Source: CAYVUV01 sp964455095 (GTDB lineage Bacteria; Desulfobacterota; Binatia; HRBIN30; CADEER01). Taken from it: 27,366 nt of DNA. Where the stretch lies: assembly GCA_964455095.1 (NCBI GenBank), contig CAYVUV010000174.1:1-27366 (forward strand), in the 5' to 3' direction. How positions within the stretch are numbered: position 1 is the first letter of the stretch; every line of letters begins with the position of its first letter. Positions 7,574 to 15,115 of the stretch are shown in pieces. The position numbers and the translations under genes were made by a program. A model generated the notes under the pieces. It was not told where the DNA came from. It did not search any database and saw nothing but the letters and a program-made list of their open reading frames with translations.

Positions 7574-7670
7574 CAAGGGGTGCCGGGACGATAGACATCG
7601 CGCGGCGCGGTTTCAACTGGCGCCGCGGCGTGGACCTCCACGGCGATGCCCGCTACAGTGCGCGCCGACC

Positions 7671-8195
7671 ATGAGTAGCCGGACCGCCCCCGCGCCCCCG
7701 TCGTTTGCCGCCTTCGTCGCCCGGCTACTGGGCTATCTCTTCGTCGCCAGCTTGCTCTTTTCACTCGGCAGTCTGCACCTCAGGATGCGGCCGCTGCAGA
7801 CGGCGATGGCGGCGGCGGTCACCGCCGGGGCCAACGCGTTCGGGGCCGAGGCCACGGTGGCGGACACGATCATCCGCGTCGAGCACGCCGCGCTGGAGAT
7901 CAACCACGAGTGCACCGGCGTCTTCGTCCTGCTGGTCTACGGCATGTTCGTGCTCGCCTACCCCGCACCGTGGCGGCAGCGCTTGTCCGGCGTCAGCATC
8001 GGCATCGTCGTGCTCTCCGGGATCAACATCGCCCGGCTGATCCTCTTGACCCTGATCGCCAGCCGCCGCCCGGAGCTGTTTGCCTATTTCCACGAGTACT
8101 TCTTTCAGGGCTTGTTCATCGCGCTGTTGGCATTCTTGGCGTCCGTATGGACCGAGCAGGTGCGCCGTGCGACGCTCCGCCGCGTTTCTGCTTAG
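7671..8195 (+). CDS. Exosortase, XrtH-like
   Basis: The 174-aa membrane protein has the exosortase/archaeosortase catalytic triad. Cys81 is in HECTGVFVLLVYG, Arg122 in GINIARLILL and His141 in AYFHEYFFQG. The rest is hydrophobic helices with short loops. Exosortases are inner-membrane transpeptidases that process proteins carrying a C-terminal sorting tail (motif, TM helix, basic end). The short length and the overlapping membrane-protein partner downstream fit the exosortase H type, whose targets end in an IPTLxxW-like tail. No protein in this window has such a tail, so substrates must be elsewhere. The ATG at 7671 is weakly preceded by a ribosome site. It is divergent from yacG. Confidence 0.8.
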   Translation: MSSRTAPAPPSFAAFVARLLGYLFVASLLFSLGSLHLRMRPLQTAMAAAVTAGANAFGAEATVADTIIRVEHAALEINHECTGVFVLLVYGMFVLAYPAPWRQRLSGVSIGIVVLSGINIARLILLTLIASRRPELFAYFHEYFFQGLFIALLAFLASVWTEQVRRATLRRVSA

Positions 8196-8730
8196 GTTCT
8201 TCGCCCTCGCCGGCGTGCTGTTCGCGCTGTGGAGCTTCGCCGGCGTGGGCAATGCCTATGCCCGCGCCGTGCTCGCGGTCGCCGATCCGTTGATCTGGCT
8301 GCTGACCGGCTTCCACGTCTCGGCCATCACCCCGACGGAGACCGGACTCGAGGTCTTCATCGCGCGCGGTGCCGACCAGGTCGCGGTGCCGTTTCAACCG
8401 CGCGAGCAGTTCTCCGGGCTGATTCCGTTCCTGGCGCTGCTCAGCGCGACGCTCGGCATCGGTTGGCGGCGCTGGTTGCGCGCGCTGGGCATCGGCGTGG
8501 GCGTGCTGTTCGCCTTCCACGTCGGGCTGATGCTCTTCGGGCCCTACATGACCGGGCTGCCCCAGGGGCACCTGCCGCTGCTCTGGATGCGCCGCGTCAA
8601 TACGGCGATCGACATCGTCTACGGCTTTTATGGCCTGGTCGGCTATGCCGCGCTGCCGTTCCTGCTCTGGTTCTGGCTCGTGCAGCGCGCCACCCCCGCG
8701 CCGGCGGGGGCGCCGCGCCGCTGGAGCTGA
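8167..8730 (+). CDS. Exosortase-associated membrane protein
   Basis: The 187-aa product starts at a GTG that overlaps the exosortase gene's 3' end by 29 bp, with an AGGTG-like ribosome site just upstream. It has an N-terminal TM helix (FLLRFFALAGVLFALWSFAG), then a soluble, presumably periplasmic stretch (about 33-80). Three further TM helices follow, with a conserved-looking GPYMTGLPQGHLPLLWMRR loop. Position and topology match the exosortase H-associated membrane protein family. Its function is not defined; it probably forms a complex with the exosortase or supports substrate processing. Overlap implies coupled translation. The next gene, a protease, is 231 bp away and probably separate. 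Confidence 0.7.
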   Translation: MRRSAAFLLRFFALAGVLFALWSFAGVGNAYARAVLAVADPLIWLLTGFHVSAITPTETGLEVFIARGADQVAVPFQPREQFSGLIPFLALLSATLGIGWRRWLRALGIGVGVLFAFHVGLMLFGPYMTGLPQGHLPLLWMRRVNTAIDIVYGFYGLVGYAALPFLLWFWLVQRATPAPAGAPRRWS

Positions 8731-8961
8731 GTCCCGCCGCGGCAATTCGTGACGCCGCGCGCGGTTCCCCTGATTTCGTCAACTGAGCGACAGCGGGGAA
8801 CGGCGCACAAGTCCGCCCCGGCGCGCGTTGGTGCTGGCATGGCGACTGCAATGTTCCCACTCAGCAAGTAACGAATTCCGCCGCTTGGACAGTCTCCGCG
8901 GCGGATGACGCATTGCGCGGTGTGCGGCCTGGCCGTGTGCGGCAGTGCAGATGGAGTCGGT

Positions 8962-10770
8962 GTGATACGTCTCGTCCGCTATGTGACATGTGCCTTGTCA
9001 GCTGTCGTGCTCGCCACGACGGGGGTGGCCTACGCCCGCACGGATGTCGCTTCGGACCAGCCGGTTTCGCAGTTGCGGCGCTGGTCGGGCCGCGCCGGTC
9101 AGGCGACGGGTCGCCTGCTGGTGCAGGTCGCGGCGGGCGCCGATGCGCGCCAGGTGCTCGACGAGGCGGGCGCCCGCGTGCGCGCGCCGCGCGGGGCGAT
9201 GCGCCGCATCCGCGGAGCCAACATTCACGTCGTCGAGGTCGATCCGACCGCGCTCGAGTCGGTGCGCGCCGCCCTGGCCGCCGATTCGCGCGTGCGCTTC
9301 GTCGAGCAAGACCGCATCGTGGCGCCGGCGCTGGTGCCCGACGATGCGTCGTTCGGCGCGCAGTACCATTTGAAGACGATCGGCGCGCCGCGGGCCTGGA
9401 ACGTCACCACCGGCGGGGCGGCGCCGATCGCGATCCTCGACAGCGGGGTCGATGGCACCCATCCCGATCTGGCGGCGCGCATGTTGCCGGGCAGCAACGT
9501 CTATGACGACAACGACGATGCGCGCGACGTCTTCGGTCACGGCACCAAGGTGGCCGGCGCGGTCGCGGCCGCCGCGAACAACGGCATCGGCGTCGCCGGG
9601 GTCACCTGGGCGAACCCGATTCTGCCGGTGCGTATCACCGCGCCCGACGGCACCGCGTCGTTCTCGACCATTGCCGAAGGGCTGGTGTGGGCCGCCGATC
9701 ACGGCGCGCGCGTCGCCAACGTGAGCTTTGCCGTCTTCGGCGCCCACTCGGTCAATGCCGCCGCACAGTACTTCGTCAGCCGCGGCGGCCTGGTGTTCGC
9801 CGCCGGCGGCAACGACGGCGTGCGCCATGGCGACGCGCCCAATGACTGGGTGGTCTCGATCGCGGCGACCGACACACGCGACCGCATCGTCGACTTCTCG
9901 AGCACCGGCGAGTACATCGACCTGGCCGCGCCCGGGGTCGACATCCTGACGACCACCCGCGGTGGCGGCTATGCGCTGGTGTCGGGCACCTCGATCGCCA
10001 GCCCGATCGCGGCGGGCGCCGCGGCGCTGGTGTTTGCCGCCAACCCGATGCTGACGCCGGTGCAGGTCGAAGACCTGCTCAAGGCCAACAGCCGCGACCG
10101 CGGTGCGCGGGGATACGACACCTCCTACGGCTGGGGGCGCGTCGACGCCGCGCGGGCCGTCTCGGCCGCGATGGCGATGGTCGGCGCGGCCGATGCGACG
10201 CCGCCCGTCGCCGAGATCCTGTCCCCGACCGCGGCCCAGATCGTGGGCGACGAGGTCGCGGTGCTTGCCGACGCGGCTGACGACACCGCCGTGGTGGCGG
10301 TCGAGCTGATGGTCGACGATGTGGTGGTGGCGCGCAGCGAGAACGCGCCGCACACCTTTGCTTGGGACTCCACAGCCGTGCGCGACGGAATGCACCGCCT
10401 GGTGGTTTGCGCGTGGGATGCCGCCGGCAACTCCGCGCTGTCGGTCGCGGTCGAGGTGTCGGTCGACAACTCCAGCGACCGCGAGCCGCCGCGTGTACTG
10501 GTGCTGCTGTCGCGCCCCTCCGGCGGCGTACAGCGCGTGCGCGTGCAGGCGGCCGACGACGGCGACGTCACCCGCCTCACGCTCTACATCGACGGCCACG
10601 CGGTCGCCGTGAAGGCCGGCTCCTCGGTGCGCAGTGTCTCGTTCGCATGGGATACGCGCACCGCGACCGCCGGGCGCCATCAGCTGATCGCTACCGCCGT
10701 CGATGCGGCGGGCCATGGCAGCCGTTCCCCGGCCGCCCTGGTCGACGTCGCGCAGTCCCCGACCCGTTGA
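8962..10770 (+). CDS. Secreted subtilisin-like (S8) serine protease with Ig-like C-terminal domains
   Basis: The 602-aa product starts at GTG 8962, with GGAG five bases ahead and the signal peptide immediately after (VTCALSAVVLATTGVAYA). An upstream ATG at 8905 would add a Cys-rich 19-residue leader and is less likely. Residues about 45-125 are an I9-like propeptide. The catalytic domain has Asp160 (ILDSGVDGTHPD), His193 (FGHGTKVAG), the oxyanion Asn in AAGGNDG and Ser344 (SGTSIASPIAAGAAAL). After about residue 410 there are two Ig/Big-like beta modules, beginning TPPVAEILSPTAAQI and EPPRVLVLLSRP. It probably degrades extracellular protein. No exosortase sorting tail is present. Confidence 0.93.
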   Translation: MIRLVRYVTCALSAVVLATTGVAYARTDVASDQPVSQLRRWSGRAGQATGRLLVQVAAGADARQVLDEAGARVRAPRGAMRRIRGANIHVVEVDPTALESVRAALAADSRVRFVEQDRIVAPALVPDDASFGAQYHLKTIGAPRAWNVTTGGAAPIAILDSGVDGTHPDLAARMLPGSNVYDDNDDARDVFGHGTKVAGAVAAAANNGIGVAGVTWANPILPVRITAPDGTASFSTIAEGLVWAADHGARVANVSFAVFGAHSVNAAAQYFVSRGGLVFAAGGNDGVRHGDAPNDWVVSIAATDTRDRIVDFSSTGEYIDLAAPGVDILTTTRGGGYALVSGTSIASPIAAGAAALVFAANPMLTPVQVEDLLKANSRDRGARGYDTSYGWGRVDAARAVSAAMAMVGAADATPPVAEILSPTAAQIVGDEVAVLADAADDTAVVAVELMVDDVVVARSENAPHTFAWDSTAVRDGMHRLVVCAWDAAGNSALSVAVEVSVDNSSDREPPRVLVLLSRPSGGVQRVRVQAADDGDVTRLTLYIDGHAVAVKAGSSVRSVSFAWDTRTATAGRHQLIATAVDAAGHGSRSPAALVDVAQSPTR

Positions 10771-10913
10771 GGAGAGGGAAAATTTTACAGCCGTAAACGC
10801 AAAACCTTCAGACAGTGCAGGGCTTACAGGGTCGGACGTTCCGATCAGAGCCGAAGGTTCATAATCTGCGGAAGCCGCCCGCGCGGGCGCGGCGATTGCT
10901 CCGCGAGGTGCTC

Positions 10914-11072
10914 ATGGTCAGGAACTCAAACGACGACAACGAACGCCCGGATTCCCGAGAGCTGCTGGGGCTGCTGCTGATCCGCGGCTGGTTCAGCGAT
11001 ACGCCCGGGCTCAGTACGTGGAACAGCGTCACGCCCGGTCCGCCGTCGCTCTCGCCGCTAGACGAGAATTGA
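10914..11072 (+). CDS. Possible small peptide gene, 52 aa
   Basis: An ATG at 10914 with a GAGGTG ribosome site encodes 52 residues. The first part is charged (NSNDDNERPDSRE), a short hydrophobic LLGLLLIRGWF follows, and the tail is Ser/Thr/Pro-rich. No family is recognised. It lies in an otherwise empty 342-bp gap between the protease and phosphatase genes. It could be spurious, or a small leader-type or regulatory peptide. A CATAAT at 10860-10865 could be a -10 box but has no good -35 partner. Confidence 0.3.
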   Translation: MVRNSNDDNERPDSRELLGLLLIRGWFSDTPGLSTWNSVTPGPPSLSPLDEN

Positions 11073-11112
11073 TCGCCGCGTCCGGCAATGCCGGGCGTAA
11101 TCCCGTCGTTCG

Positions 11113-12825
11113 CTACTCCAGCGCCTCGCGCAGCGGTTGCCCTTCGTTCGAGGGCGGCGGTGCGATACCGAGGATCTGGGCCAGCGTCGACGCCAGGTCG
11201 GCCACCGCGACCACGCGCGCGTGTCGACCGGCGCGGATGCCGGCGCCGTAGAGCAGCATCGGCACGTGCGTATCGTACGCGTACGGCGTGCCGTGCGTGG
11301 TGCCGTAGCGCGTGCCGACGAGCCAGTACGGCGCCGTTTGAATGAACAGGTCGCCGCCGTTTTCGGCCTGCCAACTGCGGTACGTGGCGAGGTCGAAAAT
11401 ATCCTGGCTGGCTGCCAACCCGGGGCGTTCGCGGCGTGTGTAGATGCGGACGAAGCCATCGACGCGTTCCATTTCAGAGCGCACGGCGTCGAGCAGATCG
11501 TCGAAGGGCATCGGCTTCGGCAGCCGTGGGGACGCCTGCGGGTTGACCCAGACGAACGGCGTCGTGCGATCGTCCCAGGCGGCGAAGAAGCCGGGGAAGT
11601 CGGCCGGCGCGGTGGCGGCGCCGAAGAAGCGCTGCGCCAGTGCGCGCTCGACCTGCGCGCGCGCCGTCGCGATATCGATGCGGTAGTGGTCGGCGCGCGG
11701 CGGCAGCAGGCCGCTCTGCTCGAGATACTCGGGGATCGGCGCGGTGCCGTGATCGGAGGTGAGCGCCAGGGTCCAGCGCCCTGTGCCGACCATGCGGTCG
11801 AGCTCGGCCATCAGCGTCGCCAACATGCGATCCGTGCGCAGCGCGATATCCATGACCTCTTGTGAGTACGGCCCATACATGTGGCCGACGTAGTCGTTGC
11901 TCGACAGGCTGAGCGTCAGGATGTCGGGGACATCGTCCTCGCCCAGCGCCTCGAAGGCGATTGCCGCGCTGGCGAAGCGGCGGACGAGCTCGTTGCCCTC
12001 CGGCGACGAGACGACGGCCGCGTAGCGGTTGGCCTCGCGGGCCCATCCGGTCGCCGTCACGTCGATGAACTCGGCGATCGGGTGCGGGAAGGCGCGGCCC
12101 AGGCCCACCGCGTCGCGCTCGTAGGGCGCGTCGTCGGCATCGGCGTAGCGCGCGTAGTCGAGATCCGGGCGCAGCTTCTCCCAGCGCGTGCCGAGCGAGG
12201 CGGCACACGGCGCGCTGGCGTTGAAGCGCTGCACCCACTCGGGCAGGGCGTCGGCGTAATAGGTGGAGGAGACGAAGCGGCACGTGCTGGCGTCGAACCA
12301 GTACGCCCCGTTTGGCCGCCGGCCGGCCAACATGACGGCGCCGCGGTCTTTGATCGAAATGCTGACCACCTTGGCGCGCTGGAGCGTGCCGGCGCGCAGC
12401 TCGTCGCCGACCGTGCCGCCGAGCAGCGCGAGCGGCGAGACGCCGCCCTCGGCGCCCTCGCCGGCGCCGAGCAGGGGAAACCGGTCGTCTTCGACGCAGC
12501 CCATCCGGGCGCCGCTCGCGCGCGCGAACCAGTTGTTGGCGACAATGCCGCTGTGCACCGGGTAGCTGCCGGTCAGCATCACGGCGTGACCGGGGCCGGT
12601 GTAGGTGATGGCGTGCTGATGATGACAGCTGGTGAAGTCGGCACCCTCGTCGAGCAGGCGGCGGAAGCCGCCGGGGGGAAAGAGCGCGCCGAAGCGATCG
12701 AGGTAGTCGCGGCGAAACTGGTCGATCGACACCACGACGACCAGCCGCGGCGGCGCCGCGTGCACCGCGCGCGGCGTGGCGAGCAGTGCCAGAAGGACCG
12801 CGAGCGGGATCAGATTCCTTGTCAA
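11113..12825 (-). CDS. Alkaline phosphatase family protein (PafA/NPP-like), 5' end cut by an IS insertion
   Basis: The reading frame gives 570 aa from a TTG at 12825, with a signal peptide (LIPLAVLLALLATPRAVHA). Alkaline-phosphatase-superfamily motifs are present: D35 in VVVSIDQFR, nucleophile Thr76 in TYTGPGHAVMLTG, SSNDYVGHMYGP, LTSDHGTAP and THGTPYAYDTHVPM. These supply the two-metal ligands. Such PafA-like secreted enzymes hydrolyse phosphate mono- or diesters. No ribosome site precedes the TTG. Joining the two flanks of the IS across one copy of the duplicated target gives an in-frame ATG and six codons before this TTG, so the true start is now at 15445-15443, on the far side of the element. 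Expression today is doubtful unless the TTG is used. Confidence 0.85.
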   Translation of the reverse strand: MTRNLIPLAVLLALLATPRAVHAAPPRLVVVVSIDQFRRDYLDRFGALFPPGGFRRLLDEGADFTSCHHQHAITYTGPGHAVMLTGSYPVHSGIVANNWFARASGARMGCVEDDRFPLLGAGEGAEGGVSPLALLGGTVGDELRAGTLQRAKVVSISIKDRGAVMLAGRRPNGAYWFDASTCRFVSSTYYADALPEWVQRFNASAPCAASLGTRWEKLRPDLDYARYADADDAPYERDAVGLGRAFPHPIAEFIDVTATGWAREANRYAAVVSSPEGNELVRRFASAAIAFEALGEDDVPDILTLSLSSNDYVGHMYGPYSQEVMDIALRTDRMLATLMAELDRMVGTGRWTLALTSDHGTAPIPEYLEQSGLLPPRADHYRIDIATARAQVERALAQRFFGAATAPADFPGFFAAWDDRTTPFVWVNPQASPRLPKPMPFDDLLDAVRSEMERVDGFVRIYTRRERPGLAASQDIFDLATYRSWQAENGGDLFIQTAPYWLVGTRYGTTHGTPYAYDTHVPMLLYGAGIRAGRHARVVAVADLASTLAQILGIAPPPSNEGQPLREALE

Positions 12826-12832
12826 CGGAGGA

Positions 12833-12840
12833 GGGGATCC
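12833..12840. repeat. Target-site duplication, left copy
   Basis: GGGGATCC directly abuts the left inverted repeat and recurs right after the right inverted repeat at 15432-15439. An 8-bp duplication fits IS1-type transposition (8-9 bp). Confidence 0.85.
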
Positions 12841-12862
12841 GGTAGTGCGTCATTTTGATTCC
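12841..12862 (+). repeat. Left terminal inverted repeat of the IS
   Basis: 22 bases, identical to the reverse complement of 15410-15431; the next base pair (12863/15409) mismatches. The transposase stop codon (12850-12852) lies inside it. Confidence 0.92.
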
Positions 12863-13743
12863 GCCGCTTTCGGCTTGCGGCCCGGCTTCTGGCGCGGCTG
12901 AGCGGATTCCCACTTGTCGGCGATGGCCACAACCTCTTCCATCGTCATGACGTGGTCGACCAGGCCGGCTTCCATCGCAGGCGTCACGCGCAGGGTGCGG
13001 TGGATGCGGCAGAAGTTGTACCAGACCGAGTACAGCGCGATCATGTGAATGTGATTCTCCAGCTTCTTGGAGAACGCGTTGGTCAGGCGGGTGAAGCGGC
13101 GCATCGACATACGCATGGTCAGGTTGGCGCGTTCGACGTAGCTGGTGGAAATGTGCGTCTTGTCGGGGAAGCCCTCAATGACGTGCTTCTCGGCGCCGAG
13201 GCAGACGGCCGGCGAGTACTTGCGCGCCTCCTCGGCCGTGGTCTCGCCGTAGACCTTCACGAGCATCGCGTAATCAATGTCCATGCCGAACACGTCCTCG
13301 ACCGCTGAGAGGTACGCCTTGTGCCCGTCGGTGGTCAGCTGCATGCGGCTCGTGACGCGGCCCCGAAGGTCGGACATCAGCTCGTAGGCCGCGCCAGCAT
13401 CGCGCCCGCCGACCAGCCAGGAAATGAGAAGCTTGCTGTCGGCTTCGATGGCCGTCCACGTCCACACGTCGCCAACGTTCTTCGGGCGCTCGTTGCCCTT
13501 CCGCTTCGCCTGCTTTTCCTTCATCCCGACGAAGGACCAGATCTCGTCACACTGCACGCGCTTCGCCGGCACGTTGACCACGGCCTGATTGTGGAACTCG
13601 GCGCAGGCGTTGCCCGCAACGATCAGCTCGCGCTTCACGGTGTTGAAGGACACGTCGACCACGCGGGAAATCGTGCGCATCGACGAACCTTCGCAGAGCA
13701 GTGAGAGGACCTGAGCGCGCTTGGCAACGGGCAATCTGTTCAT
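12850..13743 (-). CDS. IS1-family DDE transposase
   Basis: The 297-aa product has an N-terminal helix-turn-helix (AKRAQVLSLLCEGSSMRTIS, then RVVDVSFNTVKREL). Its catalytic core includes D66 (QCDEIWSFVG), D139 (LTTDGHKAYL) and E204 (STSYVERANLTMRMSMRRF). The GDVWTWTAI and RIHRTLRVTPAM blocks are those of the IS1-like transposases common in soil proteobacteria. The C-terminal tail is basic. Start at ATG 13743 was chosen because a perfect promoter -10 box ends seven bases upstream; the longer in-frame reading to 13791 would place promoter DNA inside the gene. The mRNA would be leaderless. The stop is inside the terminal repeat, overlapping an outward ATG. Confidence 0.93.
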   Translation of the reverse strand: MNRLPVAKRAQVLSLLCEGSSMRTISRVVDVSFNTVKRELIVAGNACAEFHNQAVVNVPAKRVQCDEIWSFVGMKEKQAKRKGNERPKNVGDVWTWTAIEADSKLLISWLVGGRDAGAAYELMSDLRGRVTSRMQLTTDGHKAYLSAVEDVFGMDIDYAMLVKVYGETTAEEARKYSPAVCLGAEKHVIEGFPDKTHISTSYVERANLTMRMSMRRFTRLTNAFSKKLENHIHMIALYSVWYNFCRIHRTLRVTPAMEAGLVDHVMTMEEVVAIADKWESAQPRQKPGRKPKAAESK

Positions 13744-13749
13744 GCCCGA

Positions 13750-13778
13750 ATTATATGAAACGATTGCTTGAGTGTCAA
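13750..13778 (-). promoter_or_regulatory. Perfect-consensus sigma-70 promoter of the transposase gene
   Basis: On the minus strand TTGACA (13778-13773) is followed by exactly 17 bp and TATAAT (13755-13750). Both hexamers match consensus at all six positions. Transcription would start at about 13743, the A of the transposase ATG. Confidence 0.85.
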
Positions 13779-13781
13779 GCA
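13765..13781. promoter_or_regulatory. 17-bp palindromic operator candidate over the transposase -35 box
   Basis: TGCTTGAGTGTCAAGCA has perfect 7-bp arms around a GTG centre and covers the -35 hexamer. Size and position fit a dimeric XRE-type repressor site; the element's own XRE regulator (14181-14405) is the natural candidate. No second copy was found near that regulator's start. Confidence 0.6.
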
Positions 13782-13810
13782 TAGAGTGCATAATATTACT
13801 CCCGAAAAGG

Positions 13811-13841
13811 GGGCACGTCCGACCCCATGCCGGACGTGCCC
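13811..13841 (-). terminator. Rho-independent-type terminator upstream of the transposase promoter
   Basis: GGGCACGTCCG (13811-13821) pairs perfectly with CGGACGTGCCC (13831-13841) around a 9-nt loop. On the minus strand the stem runs into CCTTTTCGGG. It would stop minus-strand transcripts from the passenger genes just before the transposase promoter, and it lies 11 bp after the stop of a 31-codon reading frame. Confidence 0.6.
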
Positions 13842-13852
13842 GTGTTGTCTGG

Positions 13853-13948
13853 CTACGCCTGCCAGAGGCAGCGCGATTTGTAGACCAGATACGGCCAGTT
13901 GATCGGGATGACGCGGCGCATAACCGCGAACGTGTCGACCTTTGCCAT
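13853..13948 (-). CDS. Possible 31-aa peptide gene inside the IS
   Basis: ATG at 13948 to TAG at 13853 encodes a 31-residue peptide. It starts MAKVDTFAVMRRVIPINWPY, has a second Trp and one Cys near the end (KSRCLWQA) and carries a net positive charge. A GGGG stretch lies upstream of the ATG, and a strong hairpin terminator follows the stop by 11 bp, which is why a real gene is considered. No family is recognised. It could be a remnant of a longer gene or chance. Confidence 0.35.
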   Translation of the reverse strand: MAKVDTFAVMRRVIPINWPYLVYKSRCLWQA

Positions 13949-14009
13949 GACGAACCCCTGCGATCTTCGCAAAAATCAGGAACGATTTTGCGGCTAGAGG
14001 GATTGACAA

Positions 14010-14160
14010 CGATCTAGGGGGTCGTGGTAGGGAAGTCGGTAACTACACCGAGACTTCCGGGCCCACGGGTCCACCTAGATCGCCACCTTACGGTGGCGCT
14101 TTAGCTTCCAGGGGAAGTTGCTTGTCAGTTCATCGTGGCCGCCCCTAACTGCGGGGGGTT
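14010..14160. ncRNA. Hairpin-rich noncoding stretch, possible structured RNA
   Basis: No convincing gene lies here. CGATCTAGG (14010-14018) can pair with CCTAGATCG (14074-14082). Inside is a hairpin of GGAAGT+CGGT (14031-14040) with ACCG+ACTTCC (14047-14058). It is followed by CGCCACC-TTAC-GGTGGCG (14081-14098), CTTCC-AGG-GGAAG (14105-14117) and a C/G-rich inverted repeat around 14139-14160. Strand and function are unknown. It could be an RNA, transposase-end DNA or regulatory DNA. Confidence 0.35.
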
Positions 14161-14180
14161 CGGTTGAATCATCGTAGGGC

Positions 14181-14405
14181 TCAGCGCGTGCCGGCCGACG
14201 TCGTCGTAACGACGACTAGTTCGGCGTCCTCAAGCAGTTGCTCCGGCTGGATGCCGAGGGCAGCAGCGAGACGCGGGGCGCGCACGCCGGGTAGGAGGCG
14301 ACCGCACTCGATGCGCGACAGGTCGGCCTGTGTCACGCGTGCGCGGCGCGCCAGCTCAACGTGGGTCCAGCCTCGCCTGATCCGTTCCGCCCGAATACGT
14401 CGCAT
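14181..14405 (-). CDS. XRE-family (Cro/CI-type) HTH regulator carried by the IS
   Basis: The 74-aa product is nearly all helix-turn-helix: RAERIRRGWTHVELARRA, then VTQADLSRIECGRLLPGV and LAAALGIQPEQLLED, the five-helix pattern of HTH_3 domains. A GGGAGAT ribosome site precedes the ATG at 14405. Small XRE proteins of this size usually act as dimeric repressors of neighbouring genes. In this element the obvious target is the palindrome over the transposase -35 box (inference). The short Val/Thr-rich tail after the domain has no known role. It lies downstream of the lipoprotein gene on the same strand, with 148 bp between. Confidence 0.85.
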   Translation of the reverse strand: MRRIRAERIRRGWTHVELARRARVTQADLSRIECGRLLPGVRAPRLAAALGIQPEQLLEDAELVVVTTTSAGTR

Positions 14406-14508
14406 GTGATCTCCCTGGGACCGACAAACTCGATCCTATGTTGGAGACGCTGCGCGTTGCGGGGGACTACGCACGTCCGATGTGGGCGGACCATACGACA
14501 CCGCATGC

Positions 14509-14525
14509 AGGGCCGTCAAGGCCCT
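14509..14525. terminator. Weak hairpin after the lipoprotein gene
   Basis: AGGGCC-GTCAA-GGCCCT, a 6-bp stem 28 bp past the lipoprotein stop. No U-run follows on the minus strand, so terminator function is doubtful. Confidence 0.25.
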
Positions 14526-14553
14526 GGGGGCACTACCAATTGTGGATGCGCCG

Positions 14554-15057
14554 CTAGCGCGTGAGAACGACCCTCGCCGGGCTTCCCTCGGGCGTGACAT
14601 CAACAAAGGCCGACACTGCGCCGCCCTGCTGACGGGATATGCCATACGCCCCGAAGACCTCCCACGTGACCAGGGCTTCGACAAACCATTTTCCGCACGG
14701 GACGTTCCTGAATTCAAACCGGCCTTCGCCGTCTGCCTGAGTGGCGCGACTCACCTTCGCCCATTGCGCAGACACGTCGGGGTCAAGCTCGGCCCGACTG
14801 CCTCCCATGTTGATGGCGCGGACCTCTTTCAGGAGCGGAACGTCTGGCACTAGGTCGACCATCCCACCAGCACCGTAGCGGACCTCTCCGCCGCGCGTTT
14901 TCAGGAACGCCTGCCCCTGGATGGTGCATGACCCAGAGCCAGTGTAGGCCCGTGTTTCGGCCTCGGTTAGCGGCGTCACAACACGCACGGGCTTGCGAGA
15001 CGCGCACCCCGCAACGACAGCGACGACGACCAGTACGGCGACGATAGCGGATCGCAT
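14554..15057 (-). CDS. Predicted lipoprotein carried by the IS
   Basis: The 167-aa product begins with a lipoprotein signal (SAIVAVLVVVAVVAGC), with lipobox V-A-G-C and Cys18 as the lipidated residue. The mature part includes GSGSCTIQGQAFLKTRGGEV, VPLLKEVRAINMG and a C-terminal segment EGRFEFRNVPCGKWFVEAL. That last block resembles the carboxypeptidase-regulatory-like beta-sandwich of many surface lipoproteins. AAGGGGGG precedes the ATG at 15057; a TTG one codon upstream is less likely. It is an unusual passenger for an IS1-type element and its benefit is unknown. Location is inferred as periplasmic face of the inner or outer membrane. Confidence 0.75.
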   Translation of the reverse strand: MRSAIVAVLVVVAVVAGCASRKPVRVVTPLTEAETRAYTGSGSCTIQGQAFLKTRGGEVRYGAGGMVDLVPDVPLLKEVRAINMGGSRAELDPDVSAQWAKVSRATQADGEGRFEFRNVPCGKWFVEALVTWEVFGAYGISRQQGGAVSAFVDVTPEGSPARVVLTR

Positions 15058-15115
15058 CAAGACCCCCCTTTGACCGTCGCCTGACTAAACCAAGCGACCG
15101 CGATGGTCAAACTGG

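Noticed and set aside
8998..10716. Long minus-strand frame opposite the S8 protease
   Set aside because: Arg/His/Gly-rich reading with no domains. The plus strand carries an intact catalytic triad; it is a GC-rich antisense shadow.
11474..12913. 479-codon minus-strand frame starting at the ATG in the left inverted repeat
   Set aside because: Out of frame with the phosphatase, Arg-rich composition; only the outward ATG is of interest.
13744..13791. Sixteen extra N-terminal codons for the transposase
   Set aside because: They would cover the -10 box, -35 box and palindrome; homologous transposases start near MNRLP.
14436..14853. Plus- and minus-strand frames over the lipoprotein gene and its downstream gap
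   Set aside because: They overlap a gene with a clear lipobox and ribosome site and lack any recognisable domain.
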